A DNA stretch of 64,000 bases from Piezodorus guildinii (GCA_023052935.1 CM041292.1:102677906-102741905), one strand, 5' to 3'. Positions 1 to 11,660 are shown, counted from the first letter of the stretch. A program made the numbers and translations. The notes: generated from the sequence alone by a model not told the origin.

Positions 1-164
1 CATTATTCACAATTTATTCTTACAACTTCATTGTGGAGAAATCCGTCCTATGTTTATCTCATTTTTACACACTTATGAAATATCCTATACTCGTAATTAC
101 TTATGATGTTATTTCTTCCGTTTGGTAATCCTAGGGTAGAAAAAAACTCTTTTGTAAAGTGTGT

Positions 165-270
165 ACTTGAAGTTGGGGCCAAACTTGGCATCTGTGCGTG
201 GTCTTGGCCTGCTTAATTTTTTTTTTTCGGCCGTTGGCAAAGAAACTGTACGAATCTCTATTTGTGCTTC
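165..270 (+). repeat. dispersed motif related to SINE-3 tail
   Basis: The segment ends in ggccgttgg followed by gaaac and gtacgaat. The same combination recurs near 43203-43237, inverted near 32855-32890, and with variation at 21590-21690. This suggests a short interspersed repeat, of which only the tail is recognisable here. No function is implied. Assignment to the SINE-3 group is inference from this short motif. Confidence 0.35.
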
Positions 271-457
271 ACAGGTAATGTCATATAAAATAACACTATT
301 ATCCAAAATCTTTTGTCCTCATCCTTCTATTAAGTGCTAAATGCCACATTGTCCTATAAAGTACCTTTAACTCTGTTTATCCGAAATGATTAACCATCTC
401 CTATCTGTATGATTAACAGAAATATATGAATAAAAAAATATACAATAATTTAACTTG

Positions 458-684
458 GGATCATCTGTGGTGTAGTGGATAGCATAACTGCAAGCCAACG
501 GTAGCTAGTTCAAACCCCGCAGATGTTATGGCCCTTTTTTTTTGCCATCTTTTGGAGGGGACCTAAATTGGTTCTCCCGAGCCTGTACTCATTAATGACT
601 ACTATCCTAATTAAACCTGGATAGCAAAGTTTAAAACTTCTACTGTATAATGGCCTAATTAACCACAGTAGCAATAAATATAAG
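458..684 (+). mobile_element. SINE-1 copy, tRNA-derived
   Basis: The left end looks like a tRNA gene: an A-box-like stretch (tggtgtagtgg) and a B-box-like stretch (agttcaaacccc), as expected for an internal RNA polymerase III promoter. The body then matches at least eight other copies in the window, with landmarks 'gaggggac', 'cctgtac', 'taaacctggatag' and 'ccacagtagc'. The 3' end fades into an A-rich tail. This copy is shortened and diverged in the body. SINEs are non-coding and move using LINE enzymes; the partner LINE is not known. Confidence 0.75.
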
Positions 685-1454
685 AAAATGTTATATAAGA
701 TATTAATTTTTGGAAATTCTGAAGATCTGAGAAAACAGATCTTTTCTATCGTTTTATTATTTAATAAAAAATAGCTGTTTGCATAAAATTTGATTTTCTA
801 ATTACTAATCCATCTAGATTTTTATTTAAGAGCATAAAACTATCATTGTTCCATAGAATAAGCGGATATACCTCGTTTGTAGCAGAGAGCAATCACTTAA
901 TTAAATTACTTTATTCAAGTTATTCAATGTGTGGTCCGTTGTGTTTATGTTAATATGGAGGACTTGCAAAGCAAACATTAGCAGAACCCGTGTTAGGCGT
1001 CGCGGGAAGGTAGAAGATTGCCCCCTCAAACAGGAAAGGCCTACTACCGATCCCAGGAGGAATAATTTATTTTTACAATAATATTTCATTCAATAATTCT
1101 TAACATTAATTACTTGAATATTCCTTTACTTTACTTATATACAAATATCTCATTTGAGTGTAGTGTAGAAAAACTGTTAAACTATTTAAAATATATTAAC
1201 TATTATAACAGAATCTAATAAGCCCCGGTTGGCAATAACAGTTCAGGGTAGAGGCAAACAAAAAAATCTAATTTTTTTTTCGTCTATTAGAAAGGTTTAG
1301 AAATTCTAAATGAAAATTATTATTGTTGTTTTGTTTTAAAATCTAAATTCCAATCATTTCATGCAATGCATTAAGTTTTCTAAACTTCAATGAAGTTTGT
1401 GCTACACTTGTGCCGAAAAAACACATACACACTCACAAAAAGGACCTTTTTGTT
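685..1454. other. AT-rich spacer, nothing recognised
   Basis: AT-rich sequence with no reading frame that resembles a known protein. A short less AT-rich patch at about 960-1070 has no recognised match elsewhere in the window. Confidence 0.6.
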
Positions 1455-1703
1455 TCCTGAATTGTTTTTGTGATGAAAAGTGGGCACTTTACGATAACAG
1501 TAGAAATCGTCACCAAATGAATGCAATGCATCTAAAATAGGCAATAATAAAGCCATCTTTAGTCAATCGGAAGGGACCCAGTTTGTTGCATACAACGCTC
1601 TTGCACATTTCTCACGTGTGACCTCACAAAAACTGCTGGAGCTTGGATATGTAACTCTGTCACACCCGCCCTACTCTCCGGACAAATCGCCTGGATAATA
1701 ATT
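1455..1703 (+). pseudogene. mariner transposase relic, catalytic core part
   Basis: Translation in changing frames gives the mariner core in order. DEKW, which holds the first catalytic aspartate, is near 1472. VNRKGP, then the NARPH-like block read as YNALAH near 1590, and HPPYSPD near 1670 follow. The second catalytic aspartate has become tyrosine and there are frameshifts between blocks, so the gene is dead. Mariner transposases cut and paste DNA with a D,D34D triad. The N-terminal DNA-binding half and the left terminal repeat are missing. The C-terminal end and right terminal repeat lie at 2765-2957, beyond inserted Rep-A sequence, so both pieces probably belong to one element. Confidence 0.75.
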
Positions 1704-1797
1704 TTTTTTAGACACCCATATTACTACTATATTAATACCCATATTAATCTAGCAACAAAATTAATGGACAAGGAGAATTAAAAACGCATTTTAGGAG

Positions 1798-2757
1798 TCT
1801 GTTTATCTATTTTATCACCTACCTATATATGAAATATATAGTAAGGGAAAGTATTGCGATCTTGAAAATTTTGAAAAGGTGTGTGTGTGTGTGCGTCCGT
1901 ACGTGGGAAGTCTAGCAAAAAAACTAGAAGTCGTAGGAAACTGAAATTTCATATTTAAGACAACTATACGCCCAAGATGTAACAGCAACTTTTTTTTATC
2001 AAATCAGCTAACCAGATGAACCACTTTATACCATTCATTTTGTACATTTTTTTCCGATGTTCTCAAAAACGGCTCCAACGATATTGATTGAACTCGCTAT
2101 ATAGACGTACAATTTAATGTGCTTTAATATGATGTAGGTTTCATTCTAATTAAATAGTCTGACAGGGATTAAAAGCCGATTTTTTAAATTTTCTTCCTCT
2201 AAAGTGTCTTTCATTGTGTATGTTTAAAAACTGAAAATCAGGCACATAATCTTATTAGAATTGATAAATAACGGCTAAATATGCAAGCTAAGCGAATTTG
2301 ATAATCAACTAAAGGAGAATGTGCAAAAATATTTTTCTATGCAATTTTTGCGGTTTTGAAGACGCGAATGATAATATAGATACATGATAAACCGTTGGAG
2401 AGCTAAAGATTTTAGAAAAATATTATCTAATGCACGGAATTGTAAAGTTTGATGGAGTATGATGAAAAGCTGATAAAACTGATTGCTATAGATAAAAATA
2501 TAATAGATTATTGAACAAAACATATGTTTCTATTGTTATTCAATTTAATTAATTCTTCAAATATAAAACCACTTTATACCATTCATTCAGTACCTTTTTA
2601 CGATTTTCTAAAAAACGTTTCAAACAATCTTGATTGAACTCGATATATATACGTAAAGTTTAATAGGCTTTCATACGAAGTAGGTTTCATTCTGATTGAA
2701 ATAGTCTGACAGGGCTTAAATGCAATTATTTTAAAATATTGTCAGATACCTTCAGAC
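1798..2757 (+). repeat. Rep-A, two partial copies in a row
   Basis: The first part (1798-2562) follows the Rep-A order seen in the long copies at 28758 and 61662: 'cacttacc'-like start, 'gtattgcgat', a gt run, 'gacaactatacgccc', 'tagtctgacaggg', 'aaccgttgg' and 'agctaaagatttta'. The second part (2566-2757) restarts in the middle of the unit with 'ccactttataccat' and again reaches 'tagtctgacagggct'. No coding capacity is visible. It separates two halves of a mariner transposon, so it probably inserted after that element. Confidence 0.75.
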
Positions 2758-2764
2758 AGGTGCG

Positions 2765-2957
2765 AATAAAAATTTATGAAGAGAAAAAAAATCTATTTTA
2801 AAGATGGGAAGTTCTGTTATGAGGAAGTGGAAATGTTGCCAAAACGTTGAGAAAAATGTATTGATCGTAGTGGAGACTACTTTGGTGGAATAAAGCAATT
2901 GTAAATCTTCCTTTTCTCTTTTTAAAACAACATCCTAATATGCCACACAACCCAATA
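2765..2957 (+). pseudogene. mariner transposase C-terminus and right terminal repeat
   Basis: One frame reads EEVEMLPKR-stop-EKCID followed by SGDYF, matching the usual mariner C-terminus (LPxRWxKCIxxxGxYF) with the tryptophan codon turned into a stop (tga). It is followed by 'gccacacaacccaa' and then ta (2958-2959). This is the complement of the ttgggttgtg terminal repeat seen in the mariners at 16461 and 26756, next to the expected TA target. It is most likely the far end of the mariner whose core lies at 1455-1703. Confidence 0.7.
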
Positions 2958-2959
2958 AA

Positions 2960-3557
2960 GTGTCTGGGTACGTTGGATTATATTTATTTGTACAGAAACC
3001 ATGAAAAAGGGGTGCGTAAAAAATTGATTACATAAAGAAAATAAATGACTGTATCTTTGTCATTAAACCTAAAGACAGAATTCCTGCTTGTTTGTTTAGG
3101 CCTATAATGATTTGGCCACAAACCAAATTTTTTATTGTCCTATAATTAAAATTGTAAAATGCGTTGCCCTAATCGCGTTTACTCCTTTATAGCATGCGTT
3201 TATACTTCAAACAAATAATAAAAACAATTATTTAATCTGCATACTGTCCATGAATGGCAAAGTTAAATAACCTTACGAGAGTAATACTCTGTTGTTTTAT
3301 TTATCATTGCCTTCATAAAAAGCTTTGTTAAACGAGTTGGTAAAACTTCTAATTGTTACAATGAATAAAGAAAAAACAAACAATGAAATATTACTACTCT
3401 ATTACATATTGAATTAATACATACTTTGAGTAATTCTATGTATAAATTTATCTGCATTTGTAAGATTGTTTTTATACATAATTCTAGAATATCATTTTAT
3501 TTGATTAAGAAAAGACAAAAAAATAAAGCAGGAAGTTTAATTTTTATTTTGCACTTT
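2960..3557. other. AT-rich spacer, nothing recognised
   Basis: AT-rich sequence between the mariner end and the LINE insertion. I see no gene, repeat landmark or RNA motif in it. Confidence 0.55.
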
Positions 3558-3570
3558 TCTTCAAAATTCA
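3558..3570. repeat. target-site duplication, 3' side of the LINE
   Basis: The 13 bases tcttcaaaattca here are repeated exactly at 6207-6219, flanking the LINE insertion. This is the signature of target-primed reverse transcription. Confidence 0.8.
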
Positions 3571-6206
3571 GTAATAACAATTTTTATTGAGAAAATTTTA
3601 CAATCTGTCCCAATTTGGACATTAATAGTATTGCTGAATGATATCAAACATACTACATTCATACAATATTTACACAACATAAAATTACAATAAAATATAT
3701 ACACAATAATGAATCAATACAAAAGTCAATAATTCACTTATACCTATATACACATACACACACTCATACATACATCACATTGAGTGGAGAATCTAGCCAG
3801 TGCTAGAACTCCAATATATTTACAAAAGGTCGCGGGGCCACTGCCGTTTCAACCTTCTAGGTGGGTTGTATGGATGAGTGGAGCTGGATAGGGATTGAGC
3901 TAAAGGATTAGGATGATGAATGAGGTTCTGGTGGAATTTGGAAAATTTGGATGGAATTAGGTCTGAAATAAATGGAACATTAAGGTCGTGGTGCAAGGTA
4001 TAATTGGAGACATAATAAGGAGCATTTACTATTGTACGGAGGACTTTGGATTAAAAGGATTGAATGCGTTTGATGTTAGAACGTTTAGCTGTCCCCCACA
4101 GTTCAAGTCCGTAGGTCCAGATGGGCTTCAGTATTGTCTTGTAGATTAATAATTTGTTTTCAACTGTAAGTTCAGATTTTCTGTTGAGTAGTCGGTATAA
4201 CTGTCCGAATCGTCGGTTGAGTTCTTGTCTTTTAAGTCTTGTATGTGGGTTCCAAGTCAATCTTTTGTCTAACAGTAAGCCAAGATACCGGACTGTATCT
4301 GAGAGAGGAATCGGTAATGAGTTGAAATAAACTGGCGGACAGGATTTTCGTCTAAGAGTAAAGGTTATGTGTTTACATTTGGCTTCGTTCACCTTTACAC
4401 GCCAGTTATTACACCAGTGTTCGATAAGGAAAAGGTGTCTCTGAAGGTTTAAGGATGCTGTTTCAGGATTGGAACTGGATGATAGGATGGCGGTGTCGTC
4501 TGCAAAAGTTGCCAGAAAGGTATCAGGATGTGTAGGAATATCAGCAGTGTAAAGGATGTAGAGGATGGGTCCCAAGACGCTGCCTTGAGGAACACCGGCC
4601 TCAACGGGATAAAGGTTAGAAAATTCTTCACCACAGCGAACTCAGAAGGAACGGTTCGAGAGATAGGATCGGAGAATGAGGTATAGGGACTGGGGTAAAT
4701 GGGTTTTCAGCTTGAAGAGTAATCCAGTGTGCCATACCCGGTCAAAAGCTTGCGCAATGTCCAGAAACGCACCAGAACAATACTCTTTGCATTCAAGAGC
4801 TGAGGAAATATGGTCTACAACTCGGAGCCCCTGTTGAACTGTGGAATGCTGAAGACGGAATCCAAACTGATGGGAAGGAAGATTTTGAGATTCTAATATG
4901 GGTAGGATACGTTTAAGAAGAAGCCTTTCGAAGATTTTTGAGAGGATGGGGAGTAGACTAATAGGCCTGTAGGATGAAGTGTTGTTGGAAGGTTTACCTG
5001 GTTTTAAAAAAAGGATGATGGTGGAATGTTTCCATATCAGAGGAAAATAGGTGGTGCGGAGGATGCAGTTATAAATATAAGTAAGAAAAATAATGGCTTT
5101 CTGGGGAAGTTGTCGGAGGATCTGGGGAGTAAGGAGATCGTGTCCAGGAGATTTACGGAGAGTCAGTTTTTGGAGAAGATATTTGACCTCAGAGGGATTA
5201 ATAGCTTTAGGAGGTAGGGAAAGTGGAATCGGTGACATAAGAAAGTCTTGCACTTTTGCGGTGTGATTGATGTGGGATTCCGGGTGAGGAGTGAATACTT
5301 TGGAGAGGTGTGTGGCGAATTCCTCGGCTTTATCTTCATCAGACGCAGCCCAGGAGTCATCACCACGTCGGAGAGGATGGGAAACATGATGGTATTTTAG
5401 GATCTTTTTCGTGACATTCCACAGGGAATTATCACGAGCTGATAGAGAGGAGAGGTAGGAATTAAAGGACTGGGAACGGAAGTTCGCCAACTCCCTCTTC
5501 AATTGTCTACAATAGAAGTTATAGGAGCGGCGATCTGTTGGGTGTCGGGTGCGCTGCCATAATGATCTTGCTCGGCGTTTGGTGTGGATAAGGTCTATAA
5601 TAGGTTGTGGAAAATGATTTTGGTCTGGATTTATATTGGAGTGTTTAGGAGAGGAAGCAGTCCAGACAGCTTGTTGGATGGCGGTGGTAAAGGAATAGAC
5701 GGAATTATCTAGGTCATCTTGGGTTTTGAGGGTTACTCTGAGGTCAATATTATCGGTCAGGATTTGGCGGAAAAGGTTCCAGTTGACAGGGCCTCGGATG
5801 AATGATGGTGAAATGGGTTTTGGAATTGGAGTGAGAGATACTTTTAGGATCAGTGGACTATGGTCTGAGGATAGTTCATCAAGGCGAGTTAAAGACAAGT
5901 TGAGAGAGCCTAATCCGCTGTGGATAAAGAAGTCGAGGATGTCAGGATTGCGGTTAGGATCGGTTGGCCAGTAGGAAGGGGAGTCAGGAGGCAGGATATT
6001 AAAATTTCGGGAGTTGAGTGCAGACAGCAAATTTCGTCCCCGAGAATTCGTGGTTCTGGAACCCCACTGCTGATGCTTGGCGTTTAAGTCTGCACCCAGA
6101 ATGAAACGATTTCCTAAGGAATCCAGGAAGGATACAAATTCAGAATTGGAAATGGAATGTTTAGGAGGGCAATATGCAGATGTGAGGGTTACCGGAAAGG
6201 AAAAAG
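3571..6206 (-). mobile_element. 5'-truncated jockey-like LINE insertion
   Basis: The element is non-LTR, read on the minus strand, and bounded by the 13-bp duplication at 3558-3570 and 6207-6219. It starts inside the endonuclease domain (5' truncation, common in LINEs) and runs through the end of the reverse-transcriptase ORF (stop 3820-3822). About 250 bases of 3' untranslated sequence follow, holding an aataaa signal near 3580. The tail is not a pure poly-A. Only two in-frame stops and no frameshift break the frame, so the insertion is fairly young compared with the other LINE pieces here. Related 3' portions lie at 11030, 44690 and 61520. Confidence 0.88.
3820..6206 (-). pseudogene. LINE ORF2: endonuclease-reverse transcriptase, 5' truncated
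   Basis: A single frame runs from the truncation point to the stop at 3820-3822, interrupted by TGA at 4642-4644 and TAA at 4051-4053. In order it shows: the C-terminal part of an AP-type endonuclease (GADLNAKHQQWGS early on, later SSDHSPL); the reverse-transcriptase fingers (KSPGHDLLT, SYRPISLLPILSK); motif A (AFDRVWH); motif B (AGVPQGSVLGP); motif C (FADDTAIL); and the thumb (YLGLLLDKRLTWNPHT). The C-terminus ends LKRQWPRDLL. The endonuclease would nick target DNA and the polymerase would copy the RNA there. The N-terminal quarter of the endonuclease and all of any ORF1 are missing. Motif layout fits the jockey clade; the clade is inference. Confidence 0.88.
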
Positions 6207-6219
6207 TCTTCAAAATTCA
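6207..6219. repeat. target-site duplication, 5' side of the LINE
   Basis: Exact partner of 3558-3570. The protein similarity stops at this boundary, which supports it as the true insertion edge. Confidence 0.8.
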
Positions 6220-6814
6220 AAGATTAGAAATCAATCCTTAATTTTTTTTTTTGTTTACTGCTTCTTGGATTCGAAGTCCTATATTTAAGCTTTCCCAGTT
6301 TCCTAATTACAGCTTTATTGGTTACTCTTAGATCCATTGGAAGGAGCTTAGTGATTTAACAATACAAGTTTAAGCTAGCCAAGTTTGTGATTAGGGGGCT
6401 TAACTGGCACACAGTACTTGGAATTTACTCATCCTACTTAGTCCGACTAATTGAATAACTTAATTCCATCGTTTAATGTAAACTGTTTCAAAACTTTATT
6501 TATTTACCTCCAGTTTCCAAAGTTAATTAACTATTAATAACAATATTGTTCTGAGCACATCAAACTAAAATAGAGTTTATATTTTTGATCAGGATATTTT
6601 TCACTCCTATATAAAAAATAAATCGTGAATTTATTTGCCATTGCCCCTGAATTACTAACATTTCAAAACAAGCAAATAGAATGGTATAGAATGGTTAGCT
6701 TTTCGACAACTTGAGCTATTAAGGATGCAAAGGTTGCAGTATATATAAATATATAAAGTGTGTGTTCAATATTTGTGTTGTGCGTGTGTGTTTTGAGGGT
6801 ATTAATACTAATAA
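6220..6814. other. AT-rich spacer, nothing recognised
   Basis: No gene or repeat landmark is recognised between the two LINE remnants. Confidence 0.5.
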
Positions 6815-7149
6815 TAATAAAATAACTTTATTCTGGTACTATGTCCCTTAAGAATAACAATGTCGTGCAGTAAATATACACTTCAATATATACATGTCTG
6901 GCCGAGAGACAAATGAAATAAATTTATATTAACAAATGTGCAAAAAAATAAAAATAAAACCTATTTATATAGATATATACAAAATATATAGAATATAAAC
7001 AAAAGAAAAAAATATGCTTTAAAATAATAGAGCTGAACGATTTCCAAATAAATGCAATAAATGAATTAATCCATAACTCTAGGCTTTTAATAAAATGAAA
7101 AAAGATTGTCTTACATTGAAAGTAGGATAGTGGATTAACAATTTTACAT
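6815..7149 (-). mobile_element. 3' untranslated end of a CR1-like LINE
   Basis: It lies directly downstream, on the minus strand, of the LINE coding tail at 7150-7552. The far end reads as an attattatt microsatellite next to aataaagttatt, a usual kind of LINE tail. A related block ('tttattctgg' then 'gtccctt' and 'agaataa') occurs at 19487-19640, so this end is repeated in the window. Confidence 0.6.
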
Positions 7150-7552
7150 TTAGTTTGCGTCTTTTTGGGACCTTAGAAGGTGTTGGAAAAGATGGGATTT
7201 GAATGAGAGAAGGGAGGAAGCATGGCGAATATGATTAGGTAGGGAATTCTAGAGAGATGCAGAGCGGATATAAAAGGAATTATCGAAAGATTTGGTCCTA
7301 TGGGTAGGGATGTAAAGGTCAAAATTGCGTGATCTGGTTTCAAGTAAGTGAATTGAGGATTTGAATTAAAGGATACTGTGAATATATTTAGGATGTTGAG
7401 ATTTAATGACTTGGTAGAGGTATGTCCCTAGGAAATATTGTCTACGTATGGAAGGTAGGAGCCACTTCAATTCGCTGTATAAGTGGGTTACTGGCGACCT
7501 CCTGAAGGTACCGAAGATAAATCTTATAAACATATTCATAATCCGCTTGACT
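7150..7552 (-). pseudogene. LINE reverse-transcriptase C-terminus, CR1-like
   Basis: The minus-strand translation ending at the stop 7150-7152 shows the typical tail of a LINE polymerase: FIRFIFGTFRRSPVTH, ELKWLLPSIRRQYFLG, then HLLETRSRNFD and IPTHRTKSFDNSF, and near the end NSLPNHIRHAS and FKSHLFQHLL. Two stops break it; one turns the W of the WNSLP block into a stop. The order of blocks resembles CR1/L2-type elements rather than the jockey-like LINE next door, but the clade is inference. Only about 130 codons remain, so the copy is heavily 5' truncated. Confidence 0.75.
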
Positions 7553-7647
7553 TATTAATGTACATTATATACGTATGATTGATTTGTGACGTTTCGAAAT
7601 TTTATTGTCCTCATCTGTAAACCTGGCAATGAAAACTACATCGTAAA

Positions 7648-7678
7648 AAAAAATATATATATAAAAATAAATATATAT

Positions 7679-7742
<64 letters not shown>
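7648..7742. repeat. AT dinucleotide microsatellite
   Basis: A long, slightly interrupted (AT)n run directly upstream of the SINE-1 copy at 7758. Reading frames across it give only I/Y repeats and are not genes. Confidence 0.95.
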
Positions 7743-7746
<4 letters not shown>

Positions 7747-7757
7747 ATAAAATTAAC

Positions 7758-8017
7758 GCATCTTGTGGTGTGGTGGTTAGCATAACAGCCTTCTACCCAA
7801 GGTCGCGGGTTCAAACCTGGCAAGTGACCCTAGGATTTCTTAATGGGAGTAAAAAAATCTTGGTTACGGTTACCTTCGGAGGGGACGTAAAATTGTGGTT
7901 CCGATCCTGTACTATGTCAGGTACTCGTTAAAGATCCCTATCCTAATAAAACCTGGATAGGCAAAATTTAGGACTCCCACTATAGGATCGTCCGATTAGC
8001 CACAGTAGCATAAAAGT
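7758..8017 (+). mobile_element. SINE-1 copy, near full length
   Basis: Best preserved plus-strand copy. The tRNA-like head has an A-box-like gtggtgtggtggttagc and a B-box-like gggttcaaacctgg. The body has gaggggacg, gtcaggtactcgttaaag, atccctatcc, taaaacctggatagg, and catcgtccgattagc in variant form, ending with ccacagtagc. No poly-A tail of note. Flanking duplications are not clear. Polymerase III promoter boxes are inferred from the tRNA resemblance. Confidence 0.85.
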
Positions 8018-9516
8018 GACATGAACACGTGACGAAAATATACTGTAAATTAATTGAATGTTTATAAGTAATTTGTTACTTATTGTCAGTAGTGAATATG
8101 AATAAAATAAAACATTTAGAGTGACGGCAAATTATGGTTGTATTTTAATCGACTGAGCCTTAAAGCCAAAATAATTATATATTATTATTAATCGGGCACA
8201 AAGTTCATATATAAACTAAATGAAGAAAATTAACAATCAAGACGTAAGATGTCTAACCATTTATTAAATTGTACCAAGTGACGTGCTACTTTCCTATTAA
8301 ATCTCCTTTATTCATATCTTAAGACGTCGATTTACGAGTTTGCCTAAATAATTAATTTCGTTTCTTTTTATTACAGTTCATCAACTTTCCGATTCGTACA
8401 TATTACTATTTTTATAAATCTCTTTACAGCACTTACAATGCTTACGCATCGTTCATCGATGAATATCATTAGAAGATATAGCAAATGGTACTTCTAAGTG
8501 AGAAATATATAATAACAGGCTGGCTGATCTATAAAAGTTAAAATTAATGAACATTTTTGCAGCTCCGGGGAATCCAGCCATTCCTGAATTCTCCAGAAAG
8601 GTTTTATCGCTCCTTTCTGTTCCTGTCAATAGAAATAATCATTGGAGCTCATGTCACATGTCTGGTCTTATATCCATTGCCCTTTTGCACAGCTGTTTCA
8701 ACCAAATTTCCTCCCTCCAAAACCTTTGATTCGATTACACGAAGTGCACCAGCTGCGCACCCGTGAATCTCATGTTTGATTCAGTTATGCACCCTTCCAT
8801 TGTGTATTGCTCTTGTTCTTGTGGTTTCTCCAAGTGATAAGGGTTCTGTTACATTTATCACTTGGGAAAATCCCATTTAATGTGCCCACCTGACAATATT
8901 ATTGTTTGATAAGTGATACAATCATAAGCATTGGTAAAATTGAGTCAAAGCATAATATTTTTATCGTTAACTAGCTGATTTTTATAAGTGTATAATCTAT
9001 TTTTGTTTTGAAGGCAAGGTATATTTATATATTAAAATTTTTAATTTTAGTTCTACAATAATTACTAACATAATACTATTATATAAACTATTATTATCCA
9101 CTAAAAATGATACTTCTGTATTTTAAGTTATACCAGATTTTATTTTTATTCTTATCCTTTTCAAAATTCTGTAAAAATAACAAAAAGCTCAGTAATATTT
9201 TGCAATTTATTCTATTATATTTAGTTTATATTTCATTTTATTAATTTAAAGACAGTTAAATAATAAAACCGATTATTATCGAATACCGACGTTTATGCTG
9301 TATTCGGATCATTTTCGTTCGGTTATCCGTAAAGTTAAAATAGGAAAAGAAAAATTAAATATCGCAATTGACCGTATATGTTTACCAAATTATAAACCCA
9401 TTATAAGATCGCAGTTTGTAGCCGTTTTTCTAAAGGGAACATGAGTATTGATTAAAGTGTGAACATTTGTGGCTCAAAGCATAAAATATAAATTAGATGT
9501 GAAATAAAGTTATATT

Positions 9517-9518
<2 letters not shown>
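8018..9518. other. AT-rich spacer, no supported gene
   Basis: Two overlapping open frames at 8547-8766 look less random in base use, but I recognise no domain in them on either strand. The remainder is AT-rich with no repeat landmark. Confidence 0.45.

Positions 9519-9571
<53 letters not shown>
9519..9571. repeat. AT dinucleotide microsatellite
   Basis: Near-perfect (AT)n run. Confidence 0.95.
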
Positions 9572-9576
<5 letters not shown>

Positions 9577-9639
9577 TATTTCGGATGGCGCGACAGGCTC
9601 TGAGAGGCCGCTCTAGTTGTAGTTTTTTAGGTCCCACAC

Positions 9640-9857
9640 CGCAGTTCTCGATAATAAGTTACAGGGTACGGTCACCATTCCCTAGCCTATTTTTGTGAGT
9701 TGCTACCTGCTGGTAAAAGGGTCTCACATACCCGGAAGATAAACCGTGAGTGATTCCACATTTATTTATGCTTGAAAAAGTGTTTCCGAGACTGGGATTC
9801 GAACTCTTAACCTTCGGTATGGTAAAATAGCGTGTGCTAGCTCACACAACCATGGAC
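9640..9857 (-). mobile_element. SINE-2 copy, tRNA-derived
   Basis: On the minus strand the head reads like a tRNA: ccatggttgtgtgagctagc then gagttcgaatccc (B box). The body holds 'tttttcaagca', 'cttccgggtatgtgag' and 'caggtagcaactcac'. The plus-strand copy at 39237-39445 has the same order, and a 3' piece lies at 27780-27925. It is a second SINE family, distinct from SINE-1 in head and body. Confidence 0.75.
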
Positions 9858-10322
9858 TCTACAAGAAATATTCATTGTCTTAACTTTATGTAACTATATG
9901 TTATTATGTTAATGTGTCTTAACTTTCTTTGAATTCAAGAGCAACAATAAAATTTAAGTTGATAATTTTTATTTTTCTATTTCGAACTGCTGTCTATTAA
10001 TTGAAATATCAATTATACATTAAACTTATTTGAAGGGAATATTAAAATTTGATTTTCCCATCCCTGAGGAACGGAGGGATTCTCTTATATTAATTTATTG
10101 TTTTGTTATCCAGGTAGCTCCGTTAATCCATTTGCAGAATAGAAATTAACATGATTCACACATTATTAAATTACCAATGTGGGAAGGCACCCTTTTATGT
10201 CAGGAGGATTTTGAGATAACTTGCGGGGGTTTTCAAGATATGCAACTCAAATATGCATATTATACGGCAGTGTATTTTAAAACTTGTAAAAACGTTGCTA
10301 TTATTATTTTCCATGAACATTG

Positions 10323-10356
<34 letters not shown>

Positions 10357-11029
10357 GTTAAAAAAAGTTAAATATACCAAATAAAAAAATAACATGAAAT
10401 GCAATTTCCTCATACAATCTGCGTCATAATCAGAAAATTCTAACATCAGGTGAGAAAGGTCATGGAAACAATCGCTCGGGAATTCTCAGACCATAAATTA
10501 AACAGTTAAATTAAATGAATAGAAGTAAATCAGTAGTTTTATTAGTTTCAAGTGTGAAACGTAGTATCATAAAAATGCAACTAATAAAAAAATCTTTTGG
10601 TCTACATAAAATAATGACGGTGTTAGTAGTAAATAGTTAAAGTTTCTAAACTTCGTTACTAATCGTTAGTCCAAATATACGATTTCAGAAGTAGGGAAAA
10701 TAACAACTTAAGTGTAGAATCGAATACTTGACCGTATACCTTAATAATAACATATTAGTAACATAAGGCAAAAGCTAGACGATTTGAGAAATTAAAATTT
10801 GAATTAATAATCCATAATACAGGATAACATATAACGAATAAGCATATAACCATCCAAAATATATAACGAAATACAATGATTCTTCTGAAGTAACAGGCTA
10901 ATAAGAAAAAAAAAATTAGAAGTGACAATAGATTAGTTGAGGGACTAATATTTTATTTATAGGTCGATGTCGGTTAAACTCTAATGTTTATACATATCCC
11001 TTAAGTTCCATTGCATATTCCACTCTCAT
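9858..11029. other. AT-rich spacer with a short AT run
   Basis: Contains an (AT)n run at about 10331-10353. No gene, repeat family or RNA motif is recognised. Confidence 0.5.
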
Positions 11030-11660
11030 CAGTTGAACAGATCCGGTACCTAGGACTCCATCTAGGCAAACGTCTTACTTGGAATCCTCACACTAGACTG
11101 AAACGGCAAGAAGTAGCTCGTAGATACAGTTTATTATTAAAATATTTACAATTAAGACTATAAATAAGAAGTATTTGTCAAGACAAACGCTCAAAACTTT
11201 CTATATGCCAAAAAAAAATTAATTTATATTACCATCATTAGGCCTTTTTGAACATATGGCATTGAGTTATGGGGATCCACCAAACCATCCAATTCTTCCC
11301 GCTTCCAATCCGAAATCCTAGTGCCTCTTACTTTGTCACCAATAAATTAATCCATAAAGACCTAAATAGCCCATTAGTTGTAGATTTAGCCCGAACTAGA
11401 TATACCTTCTTTAATTCCAAATTAACCGTCCACTCCAACACAATCGTCCGCAACCTGTCATCACCATACATTCCTGATAATCCCCCGAGGGGCTGAAAAG
11501 ACGATGGCCTCGCCACATACTACATTAAATAAACACTGAAGTGCTACCTCTGGGCAGTTTCTTCATATGTCCGTATCAAGCCCATATGATTAATTAACAC
11601 ATTAAATTAATGTATTTTATTGAGTAAATTGTAAATTTCTTTAAAATATTTTTTTTTTTA
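11030..11660 (+). pseudogene. jockey-like LINE C-terminus and 3' end, decayed
   Basis: Conceptual translation starts with IRYLGLHLGKRLTWNPHTR and LKRQEVARRYS, which closely matches the thumb region of the LINE at 3571-6206. A gap with frameshifts follows, then the C-terminal block SSPYIPDNPPRG and LKRRWPRH, comparable to PRRLKRQWPRDLL in the other copy. After the coding end come 'gggcagtttcttcat' and an A/T-rich tail to about 11660. It is a diverged relative of the intact-looking copy, not a direct duplicate. Polymerase motifs A to C are absent, so it is a 5'-truncated dead fragment. Confidence 0.75.

Noticed and set aside
5026..5974. Open frames on the plus strand inside the LINE
   Set aside because: They are opposite-strand shadows of the LINE ORF2, which has clear polymerase motifs.
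7565..7823. Open frames rich in I and Y on the minus strand
   Set aside because: They are translations of the AT microsatellite and the adjoining SINE-1; no gene.
8547..8766. Two overlapping open frames with more balanced base use
   Set aside because: No domain, no flanking gene structure and no repeat evidence; kept as unassigned spacer.
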